A stretch of DNA of 64,000 nt from Sophora flavescens (GCA_030762895.1 CM061070.1:30035652-30099651), one strand, 5' to 3'. Shown: positions 20,549 through 33,230, counted from the first letter of the stretch. The notes: generated by a model from the sequence alone, not told the origin. Program-made: numbers and translations.

Positions 20549-23500
20549 TGTAACACCCCATTTTCTCGTCTCTTGACCGATAATTATATTTTATATTATT
20601 ATCGGGGATCCAGAAAATGATTTTGAGAAAAACAAATCATGGTTGGAACCTATCATATCGTGGGAAGTTACGGTGAAATTTTGGGTTTAAAACTCGGACG
20701 AAAATCGGTCTACATTTTCGCTAACAGTATATTTTGTACCGGTTAGAAAAACCCTAATTTGACCGGAAATTGAAAATTTTTAGATTTTATCATTATTTTA
20801 TTGATAAAGTCTATTTCTAGAATTTTCGCTCAAAAATAAAATATTATGTTTTGTTCAGGTGAATCTTGACGAAAAATGACCGAAAACCCTAATCAGGTAA
20901 ACGACAGAGCCGGATTCGAAATTGCAATAATATGCTAAAGGATAGGGACGATGACTAGCTTAGCCAACTCAATTCCATGAGTCTCCATGGCGAGTCATGC
21001 AATGACTCACCATAGTCATAATTGTGCATTAATGATAAATGGTGAATCACCAAAAGACATTATTGCCAAAGGTGAGTCATTCTTTCTTGCCCATTAAGAT
21101 TAAGTGATTGTGTCCAATTTCTATTCCTCTTGCCATGAGTCATCACCATGATTCACCATTGTCATTATGACATTCTTGGAAAATATATTAGAAATCCATA
21201 AGAAATAACCATTTTACCCTTAAGTTCTTTTGTTATTACCAAACGACCAAATTGCAAAGTTTGAAATATCTCATTCTATTCTCTCCTAAGTGACACATGG
21301 CCAAGCCTATAGATAACTATCATTTCATTCCATTTTACTTGATCATGATGGTTATGCAAATATCTAAGGATTTAATGAATATTTCCTAACCTATCCTAGT
21401 TTCTTTCAAACCAACCATGATTGTACTTAACTTCAAATGCTAGAACCTTCTCCTCACATGGACAACTCACCCTAGTGAGTCACCAAGTCATGCTGACTTT
21501 TTATGAAAATATCCAAAATATCCTAAAATATCCTAAAATATCTAACCAATCTTATCCTATAAGCTAACCACCCTTTCAACCATGGTTAGACAACCAATAT
21601 GACAAGTTTGCCTCCCTTGGACACTGGTTATTTTCGTGCCAAGCTTCATCAATATCCATTCATTCATGTTTCATTTCATAAAACACCTAAACTAGTTAAG
21701 TTAGGAAGTTTCAAGATCAAACTAGCCTTTTTCACTTTCTCTTCTTTGTTCTTGAGAAAGTTCATGACATGTACTTCATTTGTCTTCCATATTTCATCAT
21801 CTTAGAGGCATGATTTCATGATTCTTAATTCATGAAACTTGTTCCCTAGATCCTTGCCTTCACTTTGATCCATTTTGTTCCTTATTTCAAGAACATCCAA
21901 GTCTTCTCCTTTCTTCTATTAAATTCGGCCAAGACCTAAAAAGCCTCACCCAAATCTTGTTTTGATTTTCTAAAACCATATCCATGCTCACCAACATGAT
22001 TTACTCACTTTCTATTTCACACAAAAATCCAATCGAAGCTTGTTTGTGAAATGGGTTTTTCTAGCCTACACTTTGTTCATCACTTTCTCATCAATAAAGG
22101 GGTTGGTGTTGGAGCTGGCTTTGTGGCTTTGTGGAGCAAAGAAGAGCAACTTGCTTAGGGGAGATACAAAAGGTAAGGGGGGAGTGAACGACCTCACACC
22201 ATATTGGTGGGTGTGAAGATGGCTTATATTTGTTTGTGGTTGGAAACCCTAAACCTAGGGTTATCCACTTTGTTTGGTTTGGTCCTCTATGAGGACATGA
22301 TTGTAATAGTGGTTGTGGTTTGATTTGTGTGTTTTGATATGTGATCTTTGTTGAAAATTGATGTGATTATATGCTCATGAACATGCTATGTTTGATTGGC
22401 TTATTCACATGCCTTGGTTTGATTAATTGGTTTGAATTGTCAATATGGTTATAGGATGACTTTTTTGAGTAGTTATATGCTCTGTTGATGTATGGTTATG
22501 GCTATGAGTGTTTTTGGAGAAGTGAAATCTTCTCGTGAATCGTGGTTAAGTTTCAGCCACATATGAAATAAATGGGAGTTTAACTCCAATCCCCGAGTTT
22601 TAAGTGGATTTCAGAAAACTTAAGTGGGGATATGAACAATGACAATTAACAAACGAAAAGAACAAGTTCTTACGCTATGAAATTATGCAATTATTAAAAG
22701 GAAATATTTAATTAAAATCCTACACTAAGTGAGGCATAGGTACGATTTCCTTAGAATCCTGACTTAGAATGTTTTGATTTTCAATCAAGGTAACTGTATA
22801 GTTGAAATCGTATTTGGAAATTAAAGGACATAAGTTTCATGAAGCAAAACCATCCAAAAAGGATGCTTATTTTAATTGAGGTACAAATTGAGTATGAAAA
22901 TGTTTTCTATACTTAGTTCACCAGTTAAATGTTTTTATCTAAGTCAAAGATCGATTAGATCAAATGTTTTTGGTGAGAATGACCCGTATAATGAGTTTGA
23001 TTTCTAAACTTTATGTGATGGCTCTAAAGGTTTTCAAAACGGATTTCAAAACACAAATGAATGAAAGATGGAACCATGGTGTAGTCCTTGAATGATTTCA
23101 CTTAAATGAGGGACTTTTATAAAGTTTTCACGTGACATTCAATTTGTTGACAGTTGTTGGGCCATAAGAGTTCTATCATTTGGAGTTTTAAGGGTGATGA
23201 AAAAAGAAGTTAAGCCTTTAGAACTCTTCTTTTATTTTGATTTCAAACCCTTAATGCCGAGGTACTTAAGGCCATAAGACTGAGGTATTTAAGGAGACGT
23301 GTTTACAAAATAAATGATTCAAACATTTGGATTTACCATAAAAAAGATTTTAAAACCAAAGCAAATGTGTATTCCAAAACCTAAGTCGAGGAGTAGGACT
23401 TAGCGATTAAAAGAAATGTAGTGTTTAAAGTATGAGATATAGTGGAGCAAGACTATGTCTTCATACCCTAGATGATTTTATCATTCAAGGATCCATAATA

Positions 23501-25200
23501 CTTAATAACCAAGAGTATTATAAGATTACTTGCCGAGTAAGTAATCTCGTTCGGGAAGAACCAAAAGAAATATAATGGATTGGATAATGACCAATCTCCA
23601 TAATACACTTAAGCGTTGAAACATGGATCGACCAATGAGGGGATCCTAAACTTGTGCAAGGATTCACGGGTTGGTTCTATCTCGCCTCTAGAATGGTTAT
23701 TGATTCCGTCAAAGGAATCCCAAAATTTATCCGAGGATAAATACTACTGCACATGCCGTGATCGGCTTGATCCAAAGAATATTGTCAGTAAGGCCTTTGT
23801 GCCTAGGAAGTGGGTCTACATGTTTTGTGCACATGTGGATTGTAGGGTGACGATTCTTCAATGAACTTTGGAATGTCGGGGTTGGGATGACCATGGATGT
23901 CCATTCAGGGTGATGGGTCGTGGAGTCCTATGTAAAACACCGACATCTTCTACTTGTTGTTGTACAATCCTTATTATCGATGGCGTTTCACAATCAATAG
24001 GGTTATTATTATTGATGCACAAGTATGCCTAATGTTGGCAATTGTGAAACATGTGTTCTAACCACTCCTTCCGAACATTCTCTTAACTCCGGAGTAGAGT
24101 CGAATCTTCCTTGAGGCTGTGTAGGTATGGGACTATGTAGTTTCAATCAGTCATCTCTCAGTTCTTGTGAGGTTGTGTAGGTATGGGACTATGCAGTTTC
24201 AATAGGTCATGTTTGTGTATAAGCCGTGTTCTGTCATGCTTTGGTGTTGCATGCTTTTGATGATATGTATATACTGTATATTGTTGGTATATTGATTGAA
24301 TTGTTGATCTGCAATTGGATGATAACATGAGATATGTTAGTAAGAGTATTGATATGCATATGTGCCATGTTGTGTCGTGATTTTTTCATATCTGCCATAT
24401 GTTGTGTGATGTTGGGAATCTCGCCACCTTTATTTTATATTGCTGTGTCTGGTGTGGCTATGCACTTTTTGTGTTCTTCTAAGAAGGATGGGATGTCGAG
24501 ATGTCGCTCATCTGACCCACCAGAGGTGCTGAGGTTCGATCATGAGGACGAAATGAGTAAGTCTCTAGAGGATGTCACTTCTAGCTTTCGGATGGTTCAA
24601 GACGAGGGTGTATGTGTTTCCTATCGTGCCTGATATTCCTTTTCTTCTGATAGGCATGACTGTCGATGGTTAGTAGGCTATGAATTTTCCCTTGGAAGGG
24701 GAAAGGGCCTAGTACGAGAGTTACTTTGTAGTGGCTCTAGTAGTGACTTTTGTGGCGACGTCGGTAGTGGACTCAAATAGAGTTTTCACTAGATTTCGTC
24801 AGTTAGTTTGTCTTTCTCGTAATGTATGAGAAAAGATTTTCTTTTTTAGTATAGTTGGGCCAGCGTAGGATGTACGTGTGTGATTTTAGCTTTTATGGAT
24901 CTGCGTCTCCAAGTACCTTATGTTTTTAGGAGCTGTGTCTCCAAATCTTTATGTTGGGTCTGTATGTGTATATGTTTTGTTCGACGAGTCGGGTTGAGTT
25001 TTTTATGTAAGTCTATTTTTGAACCTATGACCTGAAATGCATTAAGAAATGTTTTATTACACATTACCTATTTCCAGATATTTACATTTATGTCTTGTGA
25101 AAGCGAAAAATTTCCCTATTATATTACAGTGAATTTTAAATTACCCTATTTTCGGCCATAAAACATTACGAACAATGTACCGCCCGAGAAGGGTGTTACA
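20549..25200 (+). mobile_element. Solo LTR, 4.65 kb, large gypsy type (Tekay/Del- or Ogre-like)
   Basis: The unit starts TGTAACACCCC and ends GGGTGTTACA, giving inverted termini. It is flanked by gctga (20544-20548) and gttga (25201-25205), a 5-bp duplication with one mismatch. No primer site, gag or pol is inside, and no second LTR copy is next to it, so it is best read as a solo LTR left by recombination between two LTRs. It contains several TGA(C/G)TCA words (20990-21140, 21460-21490) and a 56-bp tandem repeat (24114-24210). Lineage is inferred from the TGTAACACCC start and large size only. Confidence 0.8.
24114..24210 (+). repeat. 56-bp tandem duplication within the solo LTR
   Basis: AGGCTGTGTAGGTATGGG at 24114 recurs as AGGTTGTGTAGGTATGGG at 24170, followed by similar GACTATGTAG / GACTATGCAG stretches. 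Two copies, the second incomplete. Confidence 0.8.
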
Positions 25201-25306
25201 GTTGATAGCATAAGTTTTATTTATACATATAATATTAATTAAGTAGGCTTATATTTTTATTTATCCATGTTATACCTAACCTATTTTTATTTTTTTGTCC
25301 AAACAG

Positions 25307-27365
25307 GCATCACAGAGGGCTGATTCAGCAGGGCCGGCTAGTATTTCATCCAAAAAAAAAGGGTAGAACAACCACTACTTTGAAAAGTTTGTCCAGGTCT
25401 AGGCTCAGTGGTCAGAGGCATGAGGTCCAGTTTGATAGTAAACTAAATGCCAAGGGACCCCTTGCTAAGAAATTCACCGGTTTTGTGGCTGTGGAAGCTA
25501 AACATCATACTAGCATTCTGTATGATGAATAGGAAGACGTACCGCATAATGTGTAGGATCAGATTTGGGAGTCAATCACGGTATTTTACTTTTAGCCTCT
25601 TTTGATGTACATTATTAAATAAAATTGTTACTGAGTTCTAATTCCTCCTTTTTGTTATGTAATTAATGTAGATCGCATGGACCGTGCAGAATACTGATGA
25701 ACATAAGAAGAAATGACTCTCACTAGTGGCTAAGCGTTGGACGGGGTTTAAGCACGATATGACTAAGCATTACAAATTTGTAAATAAGAGGAACGAATCT
25801 CCTCTTGAGTGCTACCCATTCCTTGTTAAGGATACGTGGGATAACTTTGTTAGGAGCCGAGGCACACTTGCATTTCTGGTTAGTTGAAGTTAATTTACTT
25901 ATCCATGTTACAGTACATTTAAGTAAAAAAATTTATTTAACTAAATTTAGTACGTGTTATTTGTAACAGGCTAAAAGGGAAAGGGGTAAGCAGAATGAAG
26001 CAAAGAATGTCCACCACCACACCATGTCTCAAGGTGAGTATACTCGTATGGAGAAGGATTTGATGGAGAAGAAGTTCAAGGAGAGGCGGGAGAAGTTGAA
26101 AGCGATGATAGAAGCAGGAGAAGCAGCCGAGGACACAGTTGTTGATCCTCCGTCTCCACCCCCACGCGAGGACAGTTAGGTGGAGGGCCGAAAAACAAAG
26201 AAAGGATATTTTAAAGTTGAAGCCACACGCGTTGTGGCAAAAAAGATTGTAAGTAACAAACTAACTGCCTTTATACTTGATATTTGTAACACATTGTCTT
26301 ACACGTTTTTAATTTCGTCTTTGTAGGAGGAACTGAAGGAAGAAGCTCGCAAGGATCATTTGTTCCACATGGACGTCAGGATATCTAGGTCGTTGCCCTA
26401 GGCAAAGACGACCACCCTGGTCGTGTCTGTGGTGTTCTAGAGATGGTGGGCATTAAGAAATTCTATGGATCATGCGCGTCACGTACTCGGGTTGAGCAGG
26501 CGATCAATAAGGAGGAGCTTAGAGAAGAGGTTAAACAAGAGCTCATTGCCGACCCGAGTTTTACAGATCAGCTGATGAGAGGGTTTCTAACGAATCCAGC
26601 CTTCACGCAAATGCTTATGAAGCAATTTTTATCCATGCAATCACAAGAAACAGCGGGAGTTGCCCAACCTTCACATGTGAGCACAAAAGAGAGTTGTCAA
26701 AAGACACATGTGGAGGTGGATGAGTTGTCAAAGAGGCAGCTGGAGTTGAAACAGCAGGAACTGGAGTTGTCGCAGCGAGAGTTCGAGTTGTCCCAGGTAT
26801 ATTCATAATGATCATATTTCTCAATTACTTATGTTTTCTTTATTCTCAATTACTAATGCTTTCTTTATTTAAAATTGAAAGCAAAACCGAAGCCGATGTT
26901 GCTTCGCCAGCCTCCCTTTGCTCGGTTGTTAGAATTTGGTGTGGATTTTGCGTTGGACGATTTTGTATTTCTGCTGGAAAATGATGGATGGGAGGCACAC
27001 CCAGACCCAGCTCCTTTGCACTTCGTCGGTGACGACATTGGTCAGTTTTGCACAGATGGTCTGTGGATAGCCAACACGGTTCCAAGTATTTGGTGCATGT
27101 AAGTACATTTTAATTTTATAATTTATTTCAATTTATTACGTAATTAACATCCACTTATTTCATATCTTAGGTATCTACACGGCCTTCAAATTGACAAGGG
27201 CTGCAATGTTTACGGATTCTTAGACCCCACCATCACGCTACTTGATTTCTTGGCCGATCACAGTAAATTCAAGGCATACATGCAGAACTTAATGGGAGGA
27301 AGTGATCGAAAAGAGATATATATAGCACCCTACATATGGAAAGGGCATTGGCAGTTGGTCCTACT
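25307..27365 (+). pseudogene. Second CACTA gene, Ptta/En-Spm-like part, split by introns (continues as Ulp1-like part at 33231)
   Basis: Exons can be laid out by frame and GT/AG sites: 25307-25580, about 25673-25878, 25970-26248, 26327-26797, 26882-27098 and about 27171-27365. The first reads GPLAKKFTGFV and DQIWESIT, the second KRWTGFKHDMTKHYK and LVKDTWDNFVRSRGT, as in plant En/Spm (Ptta) proteins. The fourth ends in a Glu/Gln-rich coiled-coil stretch (LELKQQELELSQREFELSQ). The last two lead into GCNVYGFLDP and YIAPYIWKGHWQLVLL, the start of a C48 peptidase fold with the catalytic His in GHWQL. Stops after YDE, PHNV, HKKK and PREDS show decay. The insertion at 27366 cuts the His-containing exon. 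Confidence 0.75.
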
Positions 27366-27539
27366 TGCAACACCCCTTCTTGGGTCATCACATAGTAACT
27401 CGTTGCGGAAAATAAAACTTTAATTATGCTGATTACTTTCAGAAAATAAGATTTTCTAACACTTTTCTTAATACAAAAATGGTGATAAATTTTTTTCGTT
27501 TTTACTTTGACATACAACGACATAGTCAAACACAGACAT

Positions 27540-27580
27540 ATATATATATATACACACACACATACATACATACATATGCA
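27540..27580. repeat. TA/CA/CATA microsatellite
   Basis: Short runs of TA, then CA, then CATA repeats within the solo LTR. Confidence 0.85.
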
Positions 27581-27774
27581 TCATCAGTTCATACAAAAGA
27601 CCTTTATCAATATAGGCGATATACAAAAAGTACCAAGCAAAGAAAATAAAACGTACAAACTATATAGTGACCAGTCTAGAACCATCTAACAAAAATCATG
27701 GCTTTCTATAGCTAGACATAGACTGTCGAAGTCACTATCCCCAAAAATGAATTCTAACTACAGCTGGTCGACAA

Positions 27775-28272
27775 CTAGTGATAACCATTGGGGAGATCGG
27801 GATGATCATCCCCACCCTCTGCAGGAGTATCCGGTGAAGATATTTCTGCCCCTGCTCCCTCGTTAGGAGAATCATCAACAACATCACTGAGAGGATGGTA
27901 CTCCGACTCCTCCTCAACGATCTCCTCAGGGTCCTCCTCCTCGAACCCCGAATCCAAAACAACCTCTAAAGGAGGTGAGTTTGGTGCTACTGCCTGTAAG
28001 GGATGTGCCAGTGGAGGGTGAACTTCTAGCTCTCCCTGATCAACCATGTGCTGCAGAAAAAGCCATGATGGTGGTAGTGATACCTCAATCGTCTCTACAA
28101 GATGAGTCCGTCTCTGAGGTCCCGCAGCTAGTGTGCCGACAACCTCTCGAATGGGGCTCGTGTACGTAGTGCTGTGTGCCCCTAGGTTAATAACCCACGC
28201 GCCAACATCCTCAGCTTTCTCAAACGTGAGGGAACGAATCCTCAAATGTGCCAGAGGCATCTCCGGGTCCAT
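27775..28272 (-). CDS. Open reading frame inside the solo LTR, function unknown
   Basis: A 165-codon frame runs in the sense of the LTR, near its 3' end. It starts MDPEMPLAHLRIRSLTFEKA and has a GAWVINLGAHSTTY block, then an acidic, Pro- and Glu-rich half (EEEDPEEIVEEESEYHP). I do not recognise a family. The related LTR at 33827-37759 lacks this roughly 550-bp stretch at the matching place, so it is a variable module. It may be a fragment of an internal protein carried into the LTR, or chance. It is listed because it is long for an LTR and composition-biased like a real acidic protein. Confidence 0.35.
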   Translation of the reverse strand: MDPEMPLAHLRIRSLTFEKAEDVGAWVINLGAHSTTYTSPIREVVGTLAAGPQRRTHLVETIEVSLPPSWLFLQHMVDQGELEVHPPLAHPLQAVAPNSPPLEVVLDSGFEEEDPEEIVEEESEYHPLSDVVDDSPNEGAGAEISSPDTPAEGGDDHPDLPNGYH

Positions 28273-28319
28273 CTATACTCAGATAGAAATATACGCCATA
28301 CGGAAGAGGAACCAACAAT

Positions 28320-30731
28320 AAAACACGCAAGGGTGAGAACCAATATATGGATTTTAAAACGATAACTACATGCGCGACACACAAAACATCATATAACATG
28401 TATAGTTATAACAACATAGATGTTCAAAAATAAATAAATAGTTTATCAAATGGTTTCATACCCGACAGTCATCATCATTTTTAAAACCAATGCATGACAC
28501 TTCAATATTCACAATCTAAAATTTGTACTTAATCTCCGGAGATTCCCTCACCAAATAAATGAGCAGATCAAGCTCTCTTTGCCAAATAAGGCATACCAGA
28601 TTTTAACCATAACACTATCCAAAACGAGGCACCGTGGATACTGTTTACAGTATATGGTTTCATTGTCCATCAAGGCACAATGATGCAACTACATGAATAT
28701 CTTGCCATCAAGAATTCAAGATTATACCCATAGGCACGTCTGCCAAAAAAATGCATGTAAAACATTTTGTTGCCGTCATTTTTTCTTCGTGTTCATTCTT
28801 TCATTGTCGAAGCTCAAAGGCTCACGACCAACTCAACTTTTAAACATTTAAGTTTGTCATCAAATTCAACAAAAAGGATTCCAAGTCCAAATGTGCAAAT
28901 CACGAAGTCTAGACCGATGCACCAGTCTTAGATTCATAGACTATAAATCACAAAACTTACACAACTTTTATAGGACAAAATAGTCCATAACTTCACATTT
29001 AGGACATACGGTCTACACCATAGAACACTAGAACCCCGACGTCTTTCAACTTTAAAAATATTTTCGTTCTGTGAAACACAAATCAAAAACAAAATCTCCT
29101 CAACTTATCCAAGTTGTTGGAAATAACACCATTGTACAAAACCAATTTACAGAAAATCCTTTTACGTTGGAAATTCGTTTATAAAATCATCAAATCACTT
29201 AAAAACTCTTTTTCTTCTAAAAATCTTTATTTGAAACTTTTGTTCCAAGAAAATATTGTTTTGAGATTAATTCTATATTCTAACAAATATTGCTATTTTT
29301 AAGAAATACTTTCCGTAAATATTTTCGGAATTATCCGTCGCTTGACATTAAAAACGTTTTAAGTCAAAATTTGACTTTCCTAGTAAAATAATTTTCTCAA
29401 CACCATAATTAAATTATTTTTGAAACTTAATTTTTTAAATAATATTTTCTAATATTTTTGTAATTTCTTACGTAAAAATTAGCAGTACTAAAATATTTTT
29501 ACGGTTACGCCCTTACTGATCCACTATTTCGCCATTAAATCATTAAAATAACAGTATTTTCAACTATTCCACATTTTTTACCAATTAAATAATTAATTAA
29601 TATTATATTACTATCTTCCACCAATAAAAATTCATTATTTCTTATAAAGCTTTTTAATGCTTTTATCCTCGTAATTAATTGAGCACTGACCACTGTCAGG
29701 CTTTTCAATACATAACCAACATCAATAATAATTTCATGTCAACACTATAGCAATTAGCACAATTTATGACATGCATTGAAATTCTATAACAATTAACTAC
29801 TTATACACAATTAAAAGCAGATAATTTAAAAGCAGATAAATTTAACTACATAAAATAATTTATACTAACATGAACACGCCCAAATAAATTATACAGACCA
29901 CATACTAATAGCATATAGCTATCGGAAAAACCCCTCAAGTACTCCCCTTATCTCTTAAAGATTTTTCCTTCCGAATTAAAATTCCGTCAAACGTCCGGTT
30001 TCCGTAAACTCGTACACGATTCACACAAAATCGCCCTTCAACAAACCACAACCAAATCATCAATCAACAAACAATTATATACACCTATTCCTACATGAGG
30101 GTTTCGGTCATGAGGTGTTTATAGGGCTAAAAATTTTAAAAATTATTAAACTCTTGGAATAGTGATCCTTAATCACTTGAAACACCAGATCAATGACTGA
30201 AACACAAAGATTGAAATAAAATATTTCAACCTCTTAAGACCACAATTTCGGCCATCATATAAAACATAGGGTAGAGATTTTATTTTGATTCAACATCATG
30301 GATTCAATACATACATGAACTAGAAGGATTGAATCAAGCATGACTTTCCAAAAAAATGAACAAAGTTCCTCCACCCATACTAGTTAGGGTTCGGCCTTGA
30401 GAGGAGAAATGGGCCAGAAATTTTTTCTTGATTCATACTCTTGGATTATAAACATAGAGATGATGACAAGATCATAGAAATTGGTTTCATGATCATAGGA
30501 TTTTTCTATGATTTTCTAGAAATTTTTGAAAATGGAAAATGATGATCATGGCCTTGAATCATAAAATTAATTGAAGAAAATAGATATGATTGAGTGATAT
30601 GAGCAAGGTATACCTCTTGAAGATTGAAAAATGGCAAGAAATCTACTAGTTGCTTCACAATTTTTGGCCATGGAAAGTTACAGATTTTTGAGAGAAAATG
30701 AGATGAAGACTTGATGAGATGAGAGTGAGAG
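28320..30731. other. AT-rich body of the solo LTR, no gene
   Basis: I see no coding region. The sequence is AT-rich, with blocks shared with 34240-36700 (the sister LTR), such as ACTTACCACTGTCAGGCTT-like and ATTTTCACGGTTTCGC-like stretches. Confidence 0.7.
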
Positions 30732-31252
30732 TAGGGGTGAGCATTGGGCGGGTTCGGGTGGGGACCATCGGGTTCGGGCGGGTTCGAGGTAAAAAAAATG
30801 GAAACCGAACCCGCCCATCTATACCATCGGGTTGGGCGGGTTCGGGTTGGGCGGGTTCGGGCGGGTTGAAACGGGTTTAGGCTTTTTAATTATTTAATTT
30901 TATTCCAAAAAATTAAAAAAAAACCCAACGAGCCTAATTAAAATTTAAGGCTTTCAACCCAATTAAGTACCAAAAAAAATATATAACAGAAGAGGGGAAA
31001 AAAAAAATCTAAGATCCAGTCTTGGCAGTCCATTCTCCATTAAAATTTTTTTTAATTTTTTTTTGTTATGAGCGGGTCGGGTCGGGTTCCGATGGGTGAC
31101 ACAAACCAGACCCGAACCCACCCGCTCTTATCCATCTAAACCCGAATTTTCCACCCGCCCAACCCGCCAACCCGTTTCAACCCGACCGTTGCGCAAAAAT
31201 TAGTAACGGGTCGGGCGGGTTCGGGCGGGTCACCTTCATTTGCTCACCCCTA
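30732..31252. mobile_element. hAT-type MITE, 521 bp
   Basis: Terminal inverted repeats TAGGGGTGAGCA and TGCTCACCCCTA are perfect over 12 bases. They are flanked by a perfect 8-bp duplication agtgagag (30724-30731 and 31253-31260), the size made by hAT transposases. Inside, each half holds many GGGTTCGGGC-type words, reversed in the other half, so the whole element can fold back. It is non-coding and inserted in the solo LTR. Confidence 0.9.
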
Positions 31253-32270
31253 AGTGAGAGGACCTGAGGGGGGTCTTGGGCCGTTGAGAATGGAGGGCAA
31301 GGAGGTCCAAGTGGAGTTAATTTAGGGACAAAAGGGTAATCATGCTTAGGGACCAAATTGTCATTTAAAAAGAAATTAAGGACATAATTGACTTTCCACT
31401 TATAATGTAATGATGACAAGGGTGAGTGATACGGTTTCTAGGTAAGTATACCTAGTCACAAACAAGTAATACGGTGGTGAGACCGGATATCGTTCTCAGG
31501 GATCGCGGACAAGTACCACTTCACAAATCGGACTACTATCTAGGCGATCGTTCGGATGGAAGGGAGTTCTAACATGTAACAAAACAAACAAAAATAAAAT
31601 GTTTTTGTTCTTTTAGGAATTTTGACAAACACTTAACAAGCAACAGAGATGAGATAAACAAATGAATGAAATTGTCAGGGTTAGACTATGCTAATCGTCC
31701 CATGATTGCAATGACATGATTAATAACACAATTCCTAATTCAATTATGACAATCAAATCTTCTGAAATACTCAAACCCTAATGTCTTAGGTGGAATGAGC
31801 CTAAAACCCCAAATTAAACCCTAATGTCTTAGGTGGATTAACCTGAGATTTTGCATAAAGAATCAAGATTTATCAGATTGCAAGTATCCCAAGACCTATG
31901 TCTAAGTTCATGAACTACTTGGCATTTGATTCATGAGCATGCCTTAACATCAATCTTTCAATTGTCTATAAAGGCAACAATTCATTCCTAGGATGATCAG
32001 GCAAAGGAAAGCATTAAGCATGGAATCAAATACTCATAAAGAAAGAGGAAATTGTATTACAATCAAATCATGTTACAACCAAGTTCAGAAAAGCCATCAT
32101 CTAACCCCAACAAAAGGGGGTTTAGCTACACATAATCAAAGGGAAAAACAAAAGAAAAGGAATAGAGATGAAGGAAGGAAGAAACTCCATGGGAGGATCC
32201 ACAGCAGCCACAGCAGCCAGAGAGTATGTTTTAGGGTTCCGGATCCCTTTTCTGTTCTGCCCAGAGGTCT

Positions 32271-32279
32271 TTTTATAAC
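32271..32279 (-). promoter_or_regulatory. TATA box of the solo LTR
   Basis: The minus strand reads GTTATAAAA, about 10 bases downstream of the palindrome array in element sense. Position and motif support an LTR promoter. Confidence 0.5.
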
Positions 32280-32289
32280 TTAGGCGCGC

Positions 32290-32567
32290 GTCACGGCCGT
32301 GATGGCCATCACGGCCAGGCCGTGACGGGTTCTGCCTTGGGCGCGCTTTCAAAACCTTGTCTGTCACGGGCGTGATCGGTTCTGTCTGGTCCAACTAGCA
32401 GGTCACAGCCGTGATGGGTATCACGGCTCGGCCGTGACCAGTTCTGACTTTTGGAGGTTTGGTACAGCTGACAGGTCACGACCGTGATAGCCATCACGGC
32501 TAGGCCGTGACAGCTTCTGACTTTTGGCTTCTTTCTCTTCAGTTATTGCTCCATCACGGCTGTGATG
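32290..32567 (-). repeat. CACGGCC palindrome-pair array in the solo LTR
   Basis: On the plus strand the order is the 12-base palindrome TCACGGCCGTGA (or one-base variants), 5-6 bases, then the longer TCACGGCCAGGCCGTGA. Three pairs and one half unit are present at about 32290, 32402 and 32474, with single palindromes near 32363 and 32552. On the minus strand this gives the same long-then-short order as in element C. Confidence 0.9.
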
Positions 32568-33230
32568 GGCTCTACTTGGCTCATTTTCTTATCTTTTCAG
32601 GCTCTATCTTCATCCAAGCTTCATCATTGCTAAATCTTGGGCATTTAATCATAAATTCCTGCAAAACAACACTCAAAACCGCCTCACCTGTTCCAAGATA
32701 AAAACTAACTAATAATCAAATTAAATATGCCTAAACTATACGAAAATGCATGCAAAATGTACATGAAATATAAGGTGAAATCACACTCATCAGTGAGTCA
32801 CATATATGACTCACCTACATGAGTCATCTTGGAATGACAAGGTCTATCTATTAGCGGGTTCCGAAAATCCCGTATTCAACTCCGTCGTTCACCCGATTTC
32901 ATATAACGCCCGAATAATATATATTATTTCACTTTTTAGTGAAAAATTCTAAAATAACCTAAGTCCTTGGAAAATCGATATAAAACCTAACCATTTCGCT
33001 CACGCGTCAATATTAGGTCTTCTGAGCAGTAAAATTTTACTGTCAGTGAAAACACAAACCGGGTTTCGTCTGAATCTTCGACCCAAAATTTAGCTGTAAC
33101 TCTCTATGACAAAGTAGAGTATGGATATGATCTTGGTTTATCCAAAATCATTTTATAAATTTTTAGATAAAAATATAAACATTTCTGTATATTTTACCAA
33201 TATTAAAACAGTGAAAAATCGGGTGTTACA

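Larger units (their letters stand above)
31427..32792 (-). mobile_element. Solo LTR of the B/C gag-protease element family, 1366 bp, minus orientation
   Basis: On the minus strand it starts TGATGAGTGTGATTTCACC, as in the LTR of element C (TGATGAGTGTGATTCCACC), and ends CCGTATCA. It is flanked by a perfect gtgag duplication (31422-31426 and 32793-32797). Shared blocks include GCATGCATTTTC and TTTAGGCATATTTAAT. It carries the CACGGCC palindrome array (32290-32567) upstream of a TATA box (32271-32279). No internal region is attached. Confidence 0.9.
27366..33230 (-). mobile_element. Solo LTR, large gypsy type, minus orientation, with two nested insertions
   Basis: Ends are TGCAACACCCC and GGGTGTTACA. 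The flanks ctact (27361-27365) and ctact (33231-33235) are a perfect 5-bp duplication, and the host exon reads on in frame across it. It resembles 33827-37759 near the left end (GGGTCATCA, GCGGAAA-TAAAACTT and CTTTCAGAAAA blocks). Minus orientation follows from that relative, whose TATA box reads on the minus strand. It holds a MITE (30732-31252) and a smaller solo LTR (31427-32792). Without them the LTR is about 4 kb. Confidence 0.85.

Noticed and set aside
24334..24633. 99-codon frame near the 3' end of the 4.65 kb solo LTR
   Set aside because: A hydrophobic start and an acidic end look gene-like, but there is no family match and no second copy to support it.
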